Below are positions 26,620 to 35,410 of a DNA stretch of 64,000 nucleotides, in pieces (position 1 is the first letter of the stretch; each line of letters begins with the position of its first letter). Source of the stretch: Deltaproteobacteria bacterium. GTDB lineage: Bacteria > Myxococcota_A > UBA9160 > SZUA-336. The notes beneath the pieces are model-generated. The model ran no database searches, was not told the origin of the DNA, and saw only the letters and a program-made list of their open reading frames with translations. The position numbers and the translations under genes were made by a program. The DNA is taken from positions 16,603-80,602 of the forward strand of contig JAJDAK010000047.1 in assembly GCA_029261895.1 (NCBI GenBank). The letters run 5' to 3'.

Positions 26620-28038
26620 CTAACGTTTACGAAGACGCTGTTCGATCTCCATCAACTGCTCGGGAAAGGTTTCTTTCGCGGTGCGGATGAATTCAGGGAT
26701 GCGGTTATTGTCGAAGAAATCAGGACTCGAGTCGTCGAGATGTAAGCCCAATAGGTCGACATCCGGACGCTGGTTCAGTAGTTCAACATCGCGTTGATGC
26801 ATGGTGTCGATGCCAACCGAGGCAATCATCTGAAGCAATCGCAGTTTCCCGATGCGCGACCCGATACTTCGATACTGTGACAACGTGCCCGTGAGCTTTA
26901 CGTAGAGTATGACCAAGCGACTACGTGTTTCGACTCCGGCAGAGCGATCCAAGTCCCATTTTCGTACGACGGAGTACAACGGAACGTCTTCGGTTGTTGA
27001 TCCATCGATGTACGGATGATCTTCATCCAGTTTACGGATCGAGCGAGGAACGAAAAGTAGCGGCACCGTCGAAGACGCGAGTGCGGCTTCACGGGCATCG
27101 GCTTGGGTTAAGAATCCCGACAGATGTTCAGGGAAGGGACAGGGGGTTAATACCTCGGAACGGCATTCCCGAATATTGAAGGCGACCGAGTAAAACGATC
27201 GATGGGTCTCGATGTCCGCGCAATATCGATCCAGCATCAACGAAAGTGCCTGCGCGGTATCCATGAACCCCGAGGCGCCTCCGCTTGACCCGGGCATCAG
27301 TGCGTCGCGAACCAAGTGACGCAAGAGTTGTAGCTTGGTCGGTCGAAAACTCACCTCGAAGCGATTTGAATACAGGTCATAACCGGTTTGCTCAATCGCT
27401 TGCGGCGAGAGGCCGTGGCTGTAGAGCAGGCCCACGATGGCACCTGCACTGCATCCCCAAATTTCTTCAAAATGTTCGCTACAGCCGATCGTGTCGAGCA
27501 AGCGGATCGCGGTGGCGTGTGAGAAAAGTTTCAGACCGCCTGATCCCAGTGAGAGCACGACTTTGGTGTCGGAATCGGAGACGAGCGCGCGCAGCGCCTG
27601 AAAGCGATCTTCCAATGTCGGTCGCGCTTCGAGATCGTTCGTATCTACAATTTCAAAGACATAGTCGCGCCCTCCGCCCGCGCGGTCGAGTTGAAATCCA
27701 CCGGGCGGTACCGTTCGATTGCGACCGAGAAAACGAACATGGGTTCGCCCGTCGACGCGATCTTCTGCGAGCAGGCGTGAGAGTACGGCCGAACGCACCT
27801 CGAGTGGGGGCGGATCGAGTACCGCACCACTATGCGGCAGATCGAAGCGCACCGGAATCTTGTCTTCATTGAGCTCCTCAAGGATTTCAAGCTCGAAGCC
27901 CTTGGCGCGAGCCTCACGAAGATCCTCTACCGGGAGATAGTAGGTTCCATCGGTGGCGCGAAAGCGCAGAGGTGACCCTTCGAGTCCCGCGCGAATGCGG
28001 GATTGGACCGACCCTAGAAGTTTTGCGTGATGGATCAC
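26620..28038 (-). CDS. Patatin-like phospholipase with N-terminal extension
   Basis: 472 residues. The patatin domain begins near residue 160: oxyanion loop GSGGLK, nucleophile elbow GCSAG (Ser197), and the dyad Asp in YIDGST near residue 345. The DGG/DGA triplet is DGS here, a tolerated change. The 150 residues before it are not patatin and have no family I know; they include a possible nucleotide- or lipid-contacting stretch DGTYYLPVEDLREARAKGF. No signal peptide is seen. It lies 9 bases from the CCA gene and 33 from the histidine kinase on the same strand. Confidence 0.83.
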   Translation of the reverse strand: MIHHAKLLGSVQSRIRAGLEGSPLRFRATDGTYYLPVEDLREARAKGFELEILEELNEDKIPVRFDLPHSGAVLDPPPLEVRSAVLSRLLAEDRVDGRTHVRFLGRNRTVPPGGFQLDRAGGGRDYVFEIVDTNDLEARPTLEDRFQALRALVSDSDTKVVLSLGSGGLKLFSHATAIRLLDTIGCSEHFEEIWGCSAGAIVGLLYSHGLSPQAIEQTGYDLYSNRFEVSFRPTKLQLLRHLVRDALMPGSSGGASGFMDTAQALSLMLDRYCADIETHRSFYSVAFNIRECRSEVLTPCPFPEHLSGFLTQADAREAALASSTVPLLFVPRSIRKLDEDHPYIDGSTTEDVPLYSVVRKWDLDRSAGVETRSRLVILYVKLTGTLSQYRSIGSRIGKLRLLQMIASVGIDTMHQRDVELLNQRPDVDLLGLHLDDSSPDFFDNNRIPEFIRTAKETFPEQLMEIEQRLRKR

Positions 28039-28071
28039 CGAGTTACTACTCGGCGTCGGGGAATCGGAGTC

Positions 28072-28965
28072 TTAGCGATCCGGCTTTGTGCTATGCGGGA
28101 AGAATGCGCGGAACATCGTGCCTTCGTCTGGTGTGCTCTCGACTTCGACACGACCGCCATGCATCGCCAGAATTCGTTTCACGATCGATAACCCTAGGCC
28201 TGTGCTGCGCCAGTCCCGGCCCGATCGCGCGCAGTCGAAGAGCTCCTGAATCCGTATTTGCTCACTCGGCGGAAGGCCGAGGCCGTTATCGCTGACTTCG
28301 ATCCAGGTGCCCGCCGACGTGGTCTGGGCCAAGATCTCGATCCGCGGCGAGGCGACGTCACCCATGTGCTGGATCGCGTTTAGAACCAGATTGAGTATCA
28401 CCTGATTCAGCCGCGACGGATCTGCGTAGACCGCCGGCGGCGAAGCTGGCAGCACGAGTTCAATTCCGCCGCGTTCCAGCTCAGGTTTGAGCTCTGCCGC
28501 GATGCGTTGAATCAACGCATTGGGTGATTCAAGTGAAGGTTGGCACGCGCAGGCGAGAAGTCGCGATTGTTCCAGTAGTTGTTCGATTTGGGACTGCACC
28601 CGGTCCACCGTCGCTGAAAGGCGATCCAGGTAGCCGCGTCCAATGTCGTCCAAAAGGTTGCCGAACTCACGTTCGAGCAATGCGGCGTAGCCGCGCAGCG
28701 TGGTCAGGGGGTTGCGCAATTCGTGCGCGAGCGTCTGAACTTGTTGGTGCCAGTTTTCATGGTCCGCCGTGAAGAGCAAAGCCTTGGAATCCTTCGCGAC
28801 TAAATCGCGAATATCGCGACCTTCGACCGCTGCAACGTCGACCGTTGAACCCTCGGGGAGGGCCGCCGCAACGACCGAGCCCTCGGAATTGATGCAGAGC
28901 AGCGCATGCGGGACATGCCCGTCCAGCCGCTTGAGAAGATCGAGAATTTCGTTGGAATCCATCAT
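28072..28965 (-). CDS. Soluble sensor histidine kinase
   Basis: A 297-residue kinase without membrane helices. A short N-terminal sensing region (1-70) looks like a partial PAS domain (LLCINSEGSVVAAA). The H-box LAHELRNPLTTLRGY puts the phosphorylated His at residue 81. The ATPase core follows with NLVLNAIQHM (N-box), VSDNGLGLPP (G1), STGLGLSIVKRI (G2) and GTMFRAFFP. No response regulator is adjacent, so it is an orphan kinase. Two ATGs in tandem start it. Confidence 0.9.
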   Translation of the reverse strand: MMDSNEILDLLKRLDGHVPHALLCINSEGSVVAAALPEGSTVDVAAVEGRDIRDLVAKDSKALLFTADHENWHQQVQTLAHELRNPLTTLRGYAALLEREFGNLLDDIGRGYLDRLSATVDRVQSQIEQLLEQSRLLACACQPSLESPNALIQRIAAELKPELERGGIELVLPASPPAVYADPSRLNQVILNLVLNAIQHMGDVASPRIEILAQTTSAGTWIEVSDNGLGLPPSEQIRIQELFDCARSGRDWRSTGLGLSIVKRILAMHGGRVEVESTPDEGTMFRAFFPHSTKPDR

Positions 28966-29267
28966 GACGTCTTTAGAAAATGCGCGGGCAGCATATCAGA
29001 GCAAAATCCTGAGCGTCAACAAGGACTTACCAATGCACTTACACCCGAATTGGTCCAGCCGATACGACGGATTGCGTCATCGGCGACAGACTACGGCAGT
29101 GATTGCCGATAAGGGATATGGTTGACAGGTATTCGCCTGCAGGTAGGCTTTTTCCTGCAGAATCAAAGAGGTCTGGACAAGAACTGCGGCTTTGTCACCC
29201 CCCTTGGCCGGCGGCGTAAACCTTGCTTTATAACGGGGCGACGACGGCAGACTTGCTGGGAGTCCGA
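28966..29267. other. Divergent intergenic region between the histidine kinase and the transglycosylase
   Basis: About 300 bases without a supported gene. There is a TTGACA at 29122-29127 without a good -10 at standard distance, and a 7-bp inverted repeat, CTGCAGG (29137-29143) and CCTGCAG (29154-29160), just after it. The repeat could be an operator for the plus-strand gene. Nothing else stands out. Confidence 0.35.
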
Positions 29268-29834
29268 ATGTCGAGACAACCTCATTGGAAATGGCTGAGT
29301 GCAGCGATCGTCATGTTCGTTGTGAACAGCCCCCTGTTCCTGCCCGCTGCGACTTCAACGGTCGAAAAGCCCGTTGAGCCCGTGGTGGAATCGGTACCCG
29401 ATTTGCGCGAGCAGATCGTCGGGGTCTTGAAGGGCGTTAATAGCCGGCTTTCGGATTTCGATGCGATGCGCATTGCGAACAGCGTGATGCGCTGTGAGGT
29501 CGAACAGTCGCTGGCACCGGATCTTGTTCTTGGCGTGATCCTTGTCGAGAGCAGCGGAAAGCCCTCGGCGAGAAGCCCCAAAGGTGCGTTGGGACTCATG
29601 CAGGTGATGCCGCATATGTTTGAAGAGCTCTCGCTGCCTGGAAACGCCGGTCATATTGAGGCGAATATCGAGGCGGGATGCATGCTGCTTGCCGATAATA
29701 TTCGTCGGCTCGGCGAATCCGACGGTATCTCCTCGTATTTCTGGGGTAGCCGTATTCGAGGCGATCGATACCTGCGACGTGTTCGTCTCGTGCGACGCAA
29801 TCTGATTTTGCCGAGCGGCAGCCCCGCGTCGTAG
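29268..29834 (+). CDS. Lytic transglycosylase (SLT) domain protein, exported
   Basis: About 188 residues. The ATG at 29268 has GGGAG 5 bases upstream and leads into a signal peptide (WLSAAIVMFVVNSPLFLPAA). The SLT domain has VLGVILVESSGKPSARSPKG, with the catalytic Glu in VESSG, then ALGLMQVMP and NIEAGCMLLADNIRR. It cleaves peptidoglycan glycan strands in the periplasm. The domain is short, but the motifs are present. A TTG 45 bases upstream is in frame and less likely. Confidence 0.85.
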   Translation: MSRQPHWKWLSAAIVMFVVNSPLFLPAATSTVEKPVEPVVESVPDLREQIVGVLKGVNSRLSDFDAMRIANSVMRCEVEQSLAPDLVLGVILVESSGKPSARSPKGALGLMQVMPHMFEELSLPGNAGHIEANIEAGCMLLADNIRRLGESDGISSYFWGSRIRGDRYLRRVRLVRRNLILPSGSPAS

Positions 29835-29839
29835 CGACT

Positions 29840-30697
29840 TTGGATTCTGTTCACGCCTCGACTGAGTACTTCAAAACAAACGACGGTCTGGCGTTGCTCG
29901 AACGACGCTGGCGCGCTGATTCGGCGTCACGCTGCGTGGCGATCGTTCACGGACTCGCCGAGCATTCGGAGCGCTATGACCTGGTTGCGCGCCAACTCGT
30001 GAGCTGGGGTTACGCGGTCTATTGTTTCGATCAACGGGGACATGGGGAAAGTGAAGGCACGCGTACCGATAGTCCATCGTTTGAGTCGCTGCTTGATGAT
30101 GTCGAGATCTTTCTCGCGCGGGTCGAGCAGGCCGAACCGGAGCTGCCGCGAATCTTGCTAGGCCACAGCATGGGCGGATTGGAAGCGGTGGCCTTACTCG
30201 GACAGCGCAAGCCTGAGCTCGATGCTGCGGTCATCTCCGCCCCGGCGCTGGTACCGGCTGTGAAAACGGGTGCGATTCGGCGTGGCATCGCACGCTTGCT
30301 ACGCTCGATCCGACCGACGCTGCGCGTAGGGATCGGCTTAGATCCAGCAGGTCTTACCCATGATGCTGCGTTGGTCAAACGTTACATCGATGATCCGCGT
30401 GTCGATAGCACCATTACCGTTCGATTGGCGCTTGAACTCATAGGCGCCGGTTCAGGCGCACGCGCAAGTATGAATCAGATTCAAGTTCCGCTATTGGTTT
30501 TGCATGGCGATGCAGACCCGATCTGTTCGCCTGAAGGCGCACACTTGCTCCATGCCGCGCAGCCGACCGGACAGAGCAATTTGATTTTGTACCCGATGCT
30601 GCTGCACGAAATTTTGAACGAACCTGAATGGCGCGACGTCTTAGCCGATATGCACGCTTGGATTGAAAGAGTCGTGCCGTTGGAGGGAATTGCATGA
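29840..30697 (+). CDS. Alpha/beta hydrolase, monoacylglycerol lipase-like
   Basis: A 285-residue hydrolase from a TTG 5 bases past the previous stop. The oxyanion turn is [12 protein letters not shown], the nucleophile elbow GHSMGG holds the Ser, and the Asp (HGDADPI) and His (LLHEILNEP) complete the triad. The [10 protein letters not shown] start and [10 protein letters not shown] are typical of monoglyceride lipase/lysophospholipase (PldB) relatives. Its stop overlaps the moaC ATG by 4 bases. Confidence 0.88.
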   Translation: MDSVHASTEYFKTNDGLALLERRWRADSASRCVAIVHGLAEHSERYDLVARQLVSWGYAVYCFDQRGHGESEGTRTDSPSFESLLDDVEIFLARVEQAEPELPRILLGHSMGGLEAVALLGQRKPELDAAVISAPALVPAVKTGAIRRGIARLLRSIRPTLRVGIGLDPAGLTHDAALVKRYIDDPRVDSTITVRLALELIGAGSGARASMNQIQVPLLVLHGDADPICSPEGAHLLHAAQPTGQSNLILYPMLLHEILNEPEWRDVLADMHAWIERVVPLEGIA

Positions 30698-31179
30698 GCG
30701 CGAGGTCCAACCATTTTGATGCCGCGGGCCAAGCCCATATGGTGGACGTGGGGGACAAAGCCGTGACCGTTCGCGAGGCGGTTGCACGCGGCTGTATTCG
30801 TATGTCGAAAGATGCATTTGTGAGCATTCAAGCGGGCGATGCAAAAAAAGGCGATGTGATCGGAATCGCTCGGATTGCGGGAATTCAAGCTGCAAAGAAA
30901 ACCTCCGATTGGATTCCGTTGGCGCATCCGCTCGCGCTCGAGGCGGTTCGTGTTGAATTTGTTTTCGCATCGGATCAAACAGCGATCGAGATCGAAGCCT
31001 ACGTGCGGACCAGTGGTAAGACCGGCGTCGAGATGGAAGCGATGACGGCGGTCTCTGCTGCGGCACTCACGATCTACGACATGGCGAAGTCGATTGATCG
31101 CAGCATGGTGATCGAATCGATCGAATTGCTGCGAAAGTCGGGCGGTAAGAGCGGTGTCTACGAGGCGAAGCCACGATAA
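30694..31179 (+). CDS. moaC: Cyclic pyranopterin monophosphate synthase MoaC
   Basis: 161 residues, the normal length. MoaC makes cyclic pyranopterin monophosphate for molybdenum cofactor after MoaA. The family motifs are [43 protein letters not shown] (catalytic region), [19 protein letters not shown] and [10 protein letters not shown] with its catalytic Lys. It is isolated from other mo genes and overlaps the hydrolase gene. Confidence 0.96.
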   Translation: MSARSNHFDAAGQAHMVDVGDKAVTVREAVARGCIRMSKDAFVSIQAGDAKKGDVIGIARIAGIQAAKKTSDWIPLAHPLALEAVRVEFVFASDQTAIEIEAYVRTSGKTGVEMEAMTAVSAAALTIYDMAKSIDRSMVIESIELLRKSGGKSGVYEAKPR

Positions 31180-31184
31180 AGCGC

Positions 31185-32375
31185 ATGGCTCGTTCGCTGA
31201 TTCAAATGCTCGCGTTACTGGTCGCCGTTACCGCGACGCCCGCTTTTGCGGTTCCGGAGCTCGTGGATCTATCCCCGGCCGACGAAGCGCGTTGGGGGAT
31301 CCGTAATGTCGCGATCGGTCTCGTGTCAGTCTTTGGTGGTTGGAACTATTGGTACGCGCCCCAGCAGATCTCCGTCGAAACCGTACCCGCGGAAGCGGAC
31401 CTCTCCCTCTACTACGTCCGCGGAAATTTCCAGAGACGCTATGAGCAAGCCTTACCGCCGATCCGTTTGCGCCTGCCGTCTCGTGCCGACAGCGGCCCAC
31501 GAGATTGGGTAACGATTCGAGTGGGAGCCGATGGTTATAGCGAGACGGAAGTTCGGTTTCGTGTGCATGAAGTTCCAGACGATTTACGCATCGAGCTCGC
31601 GCCTTTGCCGAATTCTTTGACCGCATTGGTGCATGCCTATCTTGGGGGGCGATCGTCACTCACGTTTCACACGATGGAGAAGCCGCAGTTTCGTGTCAGT
31701 CGAGGCGCGGATACGTCGTCTTTCGTGCTTTCGTTGACTGAGACTGCGGATCTTACCCAGACCAAACCCGCGGTGGGCGGTTTGGTTCGGTCGTTGGAGC
31801 TCACTCAAGTTCGCGAGGATCTCTTGGTCCGGATCGAGGGCACGGAAGAGGATCTAGAAACGCGATCGAAACATCATTTTGATTCCATTCGCGGCGAGCA
31901 TGTTTTTGTTCTGGAACTCATCGAAAAAGATTCCCTCGCCCCGTCTTCGGAATCGATTCGGCGCGAGCTACGGAGATTGCGTTTCAATCCAGCGGATCGT
32001 TGCCATGGCGAATTTGAGAAAATAGTTGTGGCCGCATTGGATCCAAAACAGGTAAAGCAGAGTGCGCGTCGCTCGGGGACTTTGGCCTCGCTATACCGCA
32101 AAGAAGCCATGTTATATCTGGGTCAGTTGGATCAAGGGGTCGTGGTTACGACGTCGGGCGACCGGCTCCGTACGGGGCACGGAATCGAGTTGGAAATGGC
32201 GTTACAACGTGCGGTTACGGTAAAAGGCTATGTCGCGCTTCTCGGCACGTACGCGCGGAACCGTCCTCGAGGCAACGAGGAATTGCGCTCATTGTTATTA
32301 CCTGAATTTGACACGGATGGGTTCAATGCGATTTATCGTCGGGCGGACGCCGCGTACCGTGCATGTAAGCGCTGA
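31185..32375 (+). CDS. Exported protein of unknown function with a PEGA-like segment
   Basis: 396 residues with a clear signal peptide (MARSLIQMLALLVAVTATPA, cut after AFA). Residues 60-145 resemble a PEGA-type beta domain (ISVETVPAEADLSLYYVRG ... VGADGYSETEVRF), often found in surface or sensor proteins. The C-terminal 130 residues are helical and have two Cys (CHGEFEK, AYRACKR). I know no family for the whole. It starts 5 bases past moaC and may share its transcript. Confidence 0.7.
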   Translation: MARSLIQMLALLVAVTATPAFAVPELVDLSPADEARWGIRNVAIGLVSVFGGWNYWYAPQQISVETVPAEADLSLYYVRGNFQRRYEQALPPIRLRLPSRADSGPRDWVTIRVGADGYSETEVRFRVHEVPDDLRIELAPLPNSLTALVHAYLGGRSSLTFHTMEKPQFRVSRGADTSSFVLSLTETADLTQTKPAVGGLVRSLELTQVREDLLVRIEGTEEDLETRSKHHFDSIRGEHVFVLELIEKDSLAPSSESIRRELRRLRFNPADRCHGEFEKIVVAALDPKQVKQSARRSGTLASLYRKEAMLYLGQLDQGVVVTTSGDRLRTGHGIELEMALQRAVTVKGYVALLGTYARNRPRGNEELRSLLLPEFDTDGFNAIYRRADAAYRACKR

Positions 32376-32393
32376 GCATGAGAGCGCATCTGA

Positions 32394-32648
32394 TCAGAAA
32401 CTCTCCAGGTACTGCTTCAGCTCATCCAACCCATCGCGTTTGATTGAGTACAAGCGACGATTACCCTGAGGCTCAACGCTGACCAAGTTCGCAGACTCAA
32501 GCACCTTCAGATGCTGCGATACCGCAGGCCTGCTCACGGGTTGGTTCGTCGCTAATTCGCCCACCGTCATCGGCTGCTCGCGCAACGCCTCGAATAGATG
32601 TCGTCGGGTTGGATCTGCCAATGCGGTAAATACTTCTGCGTAAGGCAT
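32394..32648 (-). CDS. ArsR/SmtB-family winged-helix repressor
   Basis: 84 residues: ALADPTRRHLFEALRE, then MTVGELATNQPVSRPAVSQHL (recognition helix) and LVSVEPQGNRRLYSI (wing). No Cys is present, so it lacks the ELCV metal site and is not a classic metal sensor; it is closer to the SdpR/PadR-like non-metal ArsR group. Palindromes immediately upstream (32650-32675) look like its operator, so it probably controls itself and perhaps the divergent radC. Confidence 0.88.
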   Translation of the reverse strand: MPYAEVFTALADPTRRHLFEALREQPMTVGELATNQPVSRPAVSQHLKVLESANLVSVEPQGNRRLYSIKRDGLDELKQYLESF

Positions 32649-32649
32649 A

Positions 32650-32675
32650 ACTTACGGTAAGTAATGGCTTACTTA
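32650..32675. promoter_or_regulatory. Overlapping palindromes, candidate ArsR operator
   Basis: ACTTAC-G-GTAAGT (32650-32662) overlaps TAAGTAA-TGGC-TTACTTA (32658-32675). Both are perfect inverted repeats built on the TAAGTA word, and they sit between the arsR-like ATG (32648) and the divergent radC. Spaced TAAG-type dyads are common ArsR-family binding sites. Confidence 0.55.
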
Positions 32676-32733
32676 GTTGTCAAGCGCTAAATTTGTCCTC
32701 CCATCCCATCGAGGTCCCGGGAGGGAATCATCC

Positions 32734-33426
32734 ATGTTGTTCACTAACCCACGCCCGCGTGAGCGCGTGCAGCTGGAAGGACCCGAGCAACTATCGACCC
32801 AAGAACTGATCGCGTTGATTTTACGTACGGGCACCGCGGGTGCGACTGCGCTGGATCTTGCAACATCTCTGCTTGATAAGTTCGGCAATCTGGATGGAAT
32901 GAGTCGCGCGGGCGACGCGGAGCTGCGACGCATTGATGGCTTGGGTCCGGCAAAGGCCGCATCATTACGCGCGGCCTTCGAGCTTGGGAGCCGAAGGCTC
33001 CAGGCTCCACTGAATCTCGGAGAGCGACTCGAGGATCCCGCGCAGGTGCACGCGTATTTTGGTCCTTTCTTGCGACACCTGCGTCAAGAGGTCTTCTACG
33101 CGCTCTTGCTCGACAGTCGTCAGCGCTTGATTCGCCAGGTCGAAGTCAGCCGAGGCAGTTTGAGCCAGAGTTTGGTCCATCCGCGCGAAGTCTTTGGGCC
33201 GGCGCTGCGGGAATCGGCGGCGTCGTTAATTGTTTTACACAATCATCCGAGCGGAGACCCGCGTCCGAGCAAGGAAGATGTGCAAGTTACGCGACGGCTT
33301 GAAAGCGCGGGTGAGCTACTCGGTATTCGGGTTTTGGATCATATCGTGGTTGCGGCGGATCAGTTCTTCAGTTTCGCAAAGAGTTCCAAACTGTTGTCTC
33401 AAGCCCCCCCGGGAGGACACCGATAG
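32734..33426 (+). CDS. radC: RadC family JAB/MPN+ protein
   Basis: About 230 residues: an N-terminal helix-hairpin-helix (GLGPAKAASLRAAFELG) and a JAMM domain with the metal motif HNHPSGDPRPSKED (169 onward). RadC was named as a DNA repair protein, but its activity is not established. The ATG at 32734 is chosen for GGGAGGG upstream; a TTG at 32677 is in frame and gives an extension with no family match. Confidence 0.88.
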   Translation: MLFTNPRPRERVQLEGPEQLSTQELIALILRTGTAGATALDLATSLLDKFGNLDGMSRAGDAELRRIDGLGPAKAASLRAAFELGSRRLQAPLNLGERLEDPAQVHAYFGPFLRHLRQEVFYALLLDSRQRLIRQVEVSRGSLSQSLVHPREVFGPALRESAASLIVLHNHPSGDPRPSKEDVQVTRRLESAGELLGIRVLDHIVVAADQFFSFAKSSKLLSQAPPGGHR

Positions 33427-33446
33427 GCCTTCAGGGAGCGTCTCGT

Positions 33447-33812
33447 ATGGCCGGTAAAAAAGAAGAGAGTAGTGAGCGTCGGAACAAGACCCGGACTCCG
33501 CTCAAAATCCCCGTCGACTACAGCGCCGTCGATGTTTTCTTCACGGAATTCTCCGCGAACATCAACGAGGGCGGTATGTATATCGAGACCGACGCGCCTG
33601 CCGAAATCGGCACCGTCGTTCAGCTGCACTTCCGCCTTCCCGGTCTCGTCGAACCCGTCCAAGTTTCCGGTCGCGTTGCGTGGTTGAACGAAGAAAAAGG
33701 TCCGGGCGGCGAGCCAGGTATGGGCATCGAATTTCAAGACCTGCCCCATGACATTCGCGAACGCATCAACGAAGTCGTCCGCCAGCTCCGCTTCGACAAG
33801 AGCGAGTCTTAG
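33447..33812 (+). CDS. PilZ domain protein
   Basis: A 121-residue single PilZ domain. RRNKTR supplies the c-di-GMP-binding RxxxR and NINEGGMYIET the (D/N)xSxxG-like part, though with Asn-Glu in the Ser position, so binding may be altered. MGIEFQDLP closes the fold. This PilZ type is common in Myxococcus and relatives. It starts 20 bases after radC and is followed by a hairpin-rich region. Confidence 0.87.
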   Translation: MAGKKEESSERRNKTRTPLKIPVDYSAVDVFFTEFSANINEGGMYIETDAPAEIGTVVQLHFRLPGLVEPVQVSGRVAWLNEEKGPGGEPGMGIEFQDLPHDIRERINEVVRQLRFDKSES

Positions 33813-33826
33813 ACTAGCGGGATAAC

Positions 33827-33875
33827 GGCGCGGCCGGCCGCGCCTCCCCGCGCGGCACGTGACTTCGTACGTGCC
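33827..33875 (+). terminator. Two adjacent hairpins after the PilZ gene, candidate terminator
   Basis: GGCGCGGCCGGCCGCGCC (33827-33844) is a perfect 18-bp palindrome. GGCACGT/ACGTGCC (33854-33860 with 33869-33875) forms a stem with an 8-base loop, followed by a short T-rich stretch. There is no long T-run, so it is not a textbook intrinsic terminator. Confidence 0.45.
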
Positions 33876-33975
33876 TTAGTTTCTGTGAGTTACCGCGATC
33901 CAGTCTGAGACCCGCAAGCGTTGCACTGCAACGCGCGCAGCGACGGCGAGCAAAGCTCGCTGGAGCGTAGAACTT

Positions 33976-33997
33976 AGGCCGAGGCCGCCCTCGGCCT
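33976..33997 (-). terminator. Hairpin after ssb, candidate terminator
   Basis: AGGCCGAGG (33976-33984) pairs with CCTCGGCCT (33989-33997) around a 4-base loop, 8 bases beyond the ssb stop on the minus strand. The stem is strong but has no T-run. Confidence 0.4.
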
Positions 33998-34004
33998 GTT
34001 CAAG

Positions 34005-34460
34005 TTAGAAGGGTATGTCGTCGCTGCCTTGGCTCTCGGGCATCGAAACAGGTTCGGACGAACCGGAATCGGACGGACCGGGTCCGCCGCCGCCGAAGTC
34101 GCCGCCTCCTTGGCCGCCATCGGTATCACCGCGTCGTCCGAGCATCTGAAGTTCGCGCGCAACGATTTCGGTGGTTTGACGCTTGTTGCCTTCGCGATCT
34201 TCCCATTCGCGCGTCTGCAACTTGCCCTCAATGTAAACCTGCTTGCCCTTCGCGAGGTATTCGCCGCAAATTTCGGCGAGCTTTCCCCAGGCGACAATGC
34301 GATGCCACTCGGTTCGAGATTCGCGTTCGCCAGCCTTGCTGTTCCACGACTCTGTGGTTGCAATCGAAAAATTCGCGACCGGTTGCCCGTTCGCCGTATA
34401 GCGCAATTCGGGGTCTCGCCCGAGATTGCCGATCAAAATCACCTTATTCAGTCCTGCCAT
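34005..34460 (-). CDS. ssb: Single-stranded DNA-binding protein
   Basis: 151 residues. The OB fold has [30 protein letters not shown] and [18 protein letters not shown] glycine/serine linker follows, then the acidic DDIPF tip that recruits repair and replication proteins. The ribosome site is AAGGAG 7 bases before the ATG. The gene diverges from uppP. Confidence 0.97.
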   Translation of the reverse strand: MAGLNKVILIGNLGRDPELRYTANGQPVANFSIATTESWNSKAGERESRTEWHRIVAWGKLAEICGEYLAKGKQVYIEGKLQTREWEDREGNKRQTTEIVARELQMLGRRGDTDGGQGGGDFGGGGPGPSDSGSSEPVSMPESQGSDDIPF

Positions 34461-34600
34461 GGATCACTCCTTCGAAAGCGGGGGAGGTCTATTCGGCCGA
34501 GCCTATCACAGCGTCGACAGCTACCGAGAGAAAAGGTTGCTAAGATCCGGGTCCCCTCCAACACAGGTGGCCCATTCATTTGCGCCGCCCGGGGGGGATT

Positions 34601-35410
34601 GTGACACCGCAAGAGGCACTCGGACTCGGAGTCCTGCAAGGCGCGACGGAATTTCTTCCGGTTTCGTCTTCGGGTCATTTGGCGCTTGCCGAGTACTTGA
34701 TGCCGGGTCTCGAAGAGCCGCAGTTGCTCTTTGATGTCGTCGCGCACTTGGGCACGCTCTTCGCGATTGTCTTCGTGCTGCGAGATCGCGTCTGGGGATT
34801 GATTCGTGCCGGTTTCGGGCTGGTGGGAATCGGACGCGATGAAGCCGCGCAGGCCGTCGATCGCCATTGGCTCATGTTGATTATCGTCGCAAGTATCCCA
34901 ACCGCGATCATCGGGCTCACGCTTCGCGATACCGTGACCGAGATCAGACTCGATCCTCGGTTTGTTGGAGCCGCCTTACTTGTGACCGCAGCTTTACTGT
35001 TTTCAACGGAACGCCTGGGAACGCGCACCCGTGGCGCGGACCAGTTGGGCTGGAAAGACGCACTGTTGATCGGCTGTGTCCAAGGCTTTGCAGTGGTTCC
35101 TGGTATTTCTCGCTCCGGATCCACGGTCGCGGCGGCGCTCTGGCGCAATTCGCGGGCGGAAACCGCAGTTGAGCTGTCGATTCTGATTTCCCTGCCAGCG
35201 GTGCTTGGCGCGAACATTCTCGAACTCGCTAAAAACGGATTTGGTGCCGTTGAGGCGCAGCTGACGTCGCTCGGTATCGGATTCGGCGCAGCGTTGGTGA
35301 CGGGACTCTTATCCCTCAAAGCGCTGCAATGGATCGTGACAAACCGTAAGCTCTCACCGTTCGCGCTGTATTGCGCGTGCGTCGGTCTGGGGGCGATGTT
35401 TTTTGGCTAA
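34601..35410 (+). CDS. uppP: Undecaprenyl-diphosphatase UppP/BacA
   Basis: A 269-residue membrane phosphatase that recycles undecaprenyl diphosphate for cell-wall synthesis. Motifs are LQGATEFLPVSSSGHL near the N terminus, VVAHLGTLFAI, and VPGISRSGSTVAAAL, the conserved active-site region. The start is likely the GTG at 34601 (MTPQEALGLG) after a G-run; a TTG 21 bases upstream is in frame. The stop overlaps ftsK by 8 bases. Confidence 0.95.
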   Translation: MTPQEALGLGVLQGATEFLPVSSSGHLALAEYLMPGLEEPQLLFDVVAHLGTLFAIVFVLRDRVWGLIRAGFGLVGIGRDEAAQAVDRHWLMLIIVASIPTAIIGLTLRDTVTEIRLDPRFVGAALLVTAALLFSTERLGTRTRGADQLGWKDALLIGCVQGFAVVPGISRSGSTVAAALWRNSRAETAVELSILISLPAVLGANILELAKNGFGAVEAQLTSLGIGFGAALVTGLLSLKALQWIVTNRKLSPFALYCACVGLGAMFFG

